DNA of 64,000 nucleotides from Rhodomicrobium sp. Az07. GTDB taxonomy: Bacteria; Pseudomonadota; Alphaproteobacteria; Rhizobiales; Rhodomicrobiaceae. How positions within the stretch are numbered: the first letter of the stretch is position 1; the number at the start of each line of letters is the position of its first letter. The notes beneath the pieces were generated by a model. It made no database searches and was not told the origin of the DNA. It worked only from the letters and a program-made list of their open reading frames with translations. Location: contig NZ_JAHFZG010000004.1 of the NCBI RefSeq assembly GCF_018619475.1, forward strand, positions 181,154 through 245,153, in the 5' to 3' direction. Positions 61,996-64,000 of this stretch are shown one piece after another. The position numbers were made by a program, and so were the translations under genes.

Positions 61996-63114
61996 CTAAA
62001 GCCCGCACCAGCGCGCGATGAGATCGGTGTAAATCGCCTCGGCCTCCTCGATGCGCTGGACGGAGCACCATTCGTCGGTCTGGTGCGCCTGCTCCGGCTC
62101 GCCGGGGCCGAGGATCACCACCGGCGGGTTGCCCATGCCGGGCTTCAGCGCGCCCGCGTCCGTGAAATAGGGCGCGCCGCCGAATGTCGGCTCGGTGCCC
62201 GTTACTTCCCCCACCACGTGAACGACATCGGCCATCCACGGGTCGTTCGGATCGGTCCAGACCGGGTCCGCCGTGCTCATCACGTCGAACGAGACGCAGC
62301 CGTCCGCCGCGCGGGTAAACCGCTCCACAAGCTCCTTTCGGTCGAGGCCAGGGACGATGCGAACGTCGAGGCCGAGCCGCGCCTCGTCCGGCACGGAGTT
62401 CACATTCATGCCGCCCTTGATCCAGCCGACATTCGCCGTCGGGCGACCGAGCACGGGATGCGCGTCGCCTGAGAAGTCGAACTTTTCGAGCGCCAAAGCC
62501 GCGCGCGCCGCCTTGTAAACCGCGTTCACGCCCTGCTCGGGCATGGAGCCGTGCGCGGTCACGCCCTTCGCCACGCCTTCGAGCCAGAACACGCCCTTGT
62601 GCCCGGCAAGCGGGCGATTGGCTGTCGGCTCGCCGATGACGATCGCGCCAGCGGGCGGCAGAAGGCCGTGCTTTTTCATGTGGTTCGCGCCTTCACAGCC
62701 GCGCTCCTCGCCCGCCGTGATGACGAGCACGAGGCCGGGCGTGCCTTGGAGATGCGGAGCGAGCTTCACCGCCGCCGCGACAAAAGCCGCGACGCCCCCC
62801 TTCATGTCGCTCGCCCCTCGCCCATGGACGCGCCCATCGGCGACCTCGCCGCCGAACGGCTCGACCGTCCACGGCGCTGCGCCGAGCGGCACGACATCGG
62901 TATGGCCGGAAAAACAGATAGGCCGTTTCTCGGACGTGCCGCCGATAACCGCGATGAGGTTCTCGCGATTGTCGCCGATGCTCGAATGCTCGATCGAAAA
63001 GCCCGCCGCTCCGAGCATGCTGCCGAGATAGCGCGCGCACGGGGCTTCGTTCCCCGGCGGGTTGACGGTATCGAAGCGGATCAGCTCTTGCGTGAGGTGG
63101 ATGGCGGAAATCAT
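61996..63114 (-). CDS. M20-family deacetylase (DapE/ArgE-like)
   Basis: The 372-residue enzyme has the M20 metal motifs ICFSGHTDVVPLG, GRGASDMKGGVAAFVAA, TAGEERGCEGANHM and VIGEPTANRPLAGHKG. These occur in acetylornithine deacetylase and succinyl-diaminopimelate desuccinylase. The sequence pattern (ISAIHLTQELIRFDTVNPPG) is that of the ArgE/DapE family, which hydrolyses N-acyl amino acids; I cannot assign the substrate. I chose the ATG ending at 63114. Confidence 0.9.
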   Translation of the reverse strand: MISAIHLTQELIRFDTVNPPGNEAPCARYLGSMLGAAGFSIEHSSIGDNRENLIAVIGGTSEKRPICFSGHTDVVPLGAAPWTVEPFGGEVADGRVHGRGASDMKGGVAAFVAAAVKLAPHLQGTPGLVLVITAGEERGCEGANHMKKHGLLPPAGAIVIGEPTANRPLAGHKGVFWLEGVAKGVTAHGSMPEQGVNAVYKAARAALALEKFDFSGDAHPVLGRPTANVGWIKGGMNVNSVPDEARLGLDVRIVPGLDRKELVERFTRAADGCVSFDVMSTADPVWTDPNDPWMADVVHVVGEVTGTEPTFGGAPYFTDAGALKPGMGNPPVVILGPGEPEQAHQTDEWCSVQRIEEAEAIYTDLIARWCGL

Positions 63115-63191
63115 GCGGCTTCGCGCTCTCCGTTTGCGGAAAGACATTACGCTATCGCATGTTGGCTTGCGCGGGAATAGCGCCACCCCCG

Positions 63192-63908
63192 CTATTTCAA
63201 GGATCTCAAGATAATATCGCGCACCTCATGGGCGATGAAAAATTTCGGATTCGCTCGAGTCGGAAGCTCTTCGAGTATACCGATCTCGACCAACTTATCG
63301 ACGTGAAGCTTCGCCGACCTGTACTGTACGTCGAGAAACTGCGCGACCATTGGAATTGAAAGGACTTGATTGGAGAACAGATAGTCTGTTAATTCGAGCA
63401 ACTTGCTTGATCGTCCGGCGTTGCCTGCCAAGCTCCTGTATTTTTCCTGCAAACCCAAAAGCGACTCAGACGTCGATATGGCGCTCTGGCTCGCTTCGCA
63501 AACAACATTAAGAAAAAATATTATCCAGTTCTCCCAATTCCCCGACTTAGAGACGTTGAACATCAAATCGATGTATTCATCTTTTCTCGTCTCAAATACA
63601 GGGCTCAGGTAAAGTATGGGTTGTCGGATAACTTTGCGCATATATAGATGCAGTGTTATAAGCATCCGGCCAACGCGGCCGTTCCCATCTGCAAATGGGT
63701 GTATGGTTTCGAATTGATAATGGATAAGCGCAGCGTCGATAAGATCGGGAATTCCCGACCGTTCGTCGCGATGCATATATTTTTCTAGATTTTCAAGGGC
63801 CGTTATTGATTGTTGAGGCGGAGACGGTATGAACCTTGCCTTCTCAATCACACCCCCTCCAATAAAATTCTGGTGACGCTTGAACTCTCCGTAAGCGGTG
63901 TTCTGACC
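63192..63908 (-). pseudogene. Fic protein gene, 5' end lost
   Basis: The frame has the Fic core HPFADGNGRVGRML, the preceding IDAALIHYQFETI and a C-terminal winged-helix (SIPMVAQFLDVQYRSAKLHV). Fic enzymes AMPylate target proteins. Upstream of the GTG at 63851, in-frame codons still read GEFKRHQNFIGGG, the normal family sequence, up to about 63908. There a TGA follows and similarity stops; about 80-100 N-terminal residues are missing. The sequence is AT-rich unlike the neighbours. The break coincides with the start of a different element, so the gene is probably disrupted by insertion. Confidence 0.72.
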
Positions 63909-64000
63909 TCACCTTCCATTTTGCTCGAACGGCTGCGAGTGTGACGGTTCCTTGAGGGATCGTCTTATGTCTAATCCTGGTCGTAGTCCTATCACTGAGC
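63904..64000 (+). mobile_element. Probable left end of an insertion sequence, truncated by window
   Basis: The sequence changes character at about 63904, exactly where the fic gene stops matching its family. A new ORF begins at 63967 with GAGGG upstream. I infer an IS end here; I cannot see the other end or the inverted repeat, and the family is unknown. The boundary could be off by a few bases. Confidence 0.45.
63967..64000 (+). CDS. Start of an ORF running off the window (possible transposase)
   Basis: Eleven codons are visible (MSNPGRSPITE), after GAGGG at about 8 nt. They are too few to identify. Position right after the broken fic gene suggests a transposase or its first ORF. This is inference. 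Confidence 0.4.
   Translation, partial: MSNPGRSPITE

Overview
The window looks like chromosomal DNA of a high-GC alphaproteobacterium of the Hyphomicrobiales (Rhizobiales) group. The signs are a PopZ/DUF2497 polar organiser, a DnaA-related HdaA with an N-terminal clamp motif, an Omp25/31-type beta-barrel, a 17 kDa-antigen-type glycine-zipper lipoprotein, a paired DUF1214/DUF1254 locus, and a Rhodospirillum-like RuBisCO-like protein plus cupin operon. A purple non-sulfur or Rhodomicrobium-like organism is possible, but no photosynthesis gene lies in the window and the genus is inference. Almost all of the DNA is dense housekeeping sequence. Only the right edge is clearly mobile DNA.

Layout. 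1-14 kb: a partial FAH-family hydrolase, a small membrane protein, a CbpA-like DnaJ, the polyphosphate pair ppx and ppk1, hdaA next to an AI-2E permease, a MAPEG protein, a GT4 glycosyltransferase, a degenerate GH3-like secreted protein divergent from a TPR protein, and a PHB-depolymerase-type esterase coupled to the TPR gene. 14-24 kb: the cupin/RLP operon (probable MTA-isoprenoid shunt), a VTT-domain protein, dsbB, an unrecognised 29-residue membrane peptide preceded by three copies of CATCAAGTT, a ThDP enzyme, a TalC-type transaldolase, a XerC-type recombinase, and a ParA-like ATPase with a Pro-rich partner. 24-36 kb: an outer-membrane barrel, valS (with an AT-rich internal segment), popZ, tolC, a PCMT-family methyltransferase, tRNA-Cys, tRNA-Phe, hisF and an AidB-like acyl-CoA dehydrogenase.

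36-48 kb: a membrane-anchored TAXI receptor, a glycine-zipper lipoprotein, a PepSY-like/response regulator/histidine kinase operon, a tail-tube-like orphan, a YcgN cysteine-cluster protein divergent from a PBP1-type peptidoglycan synthase, the DUF1214/DUF1254 pair, a metallophosphoesterase followed 6 nt later by a Ser/Thr kinase fused to a universal-stress domain, and a Rap1a/Tai protein. 48-63 kb: a SAM methyltransferase, a small secreted protein, an S10 peptidase, the coupled mscS-psiE pair, a succinate-semialdehyde-type dehydrogenase, a gamma-glutamyltransferase, a PLP decarboxylase, a 24-codon ORF, an EamA transporter, purA and a dapE/argE-family peptidase. 63.2-64 kb: an AT-rich fic gene missing its 5' end, abutting what appears to be the left end of an insertion sequence whose first ORF runs off the window.

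The best candidates for unusual biology are the RLP-cupin operon, the phosphoesterase/kinase-USP pair, the orphan ParA with its partner, and the 29-residue peptide with its repeat-bearing leader. All product names come from reading motifs in the translations; no database search was run.
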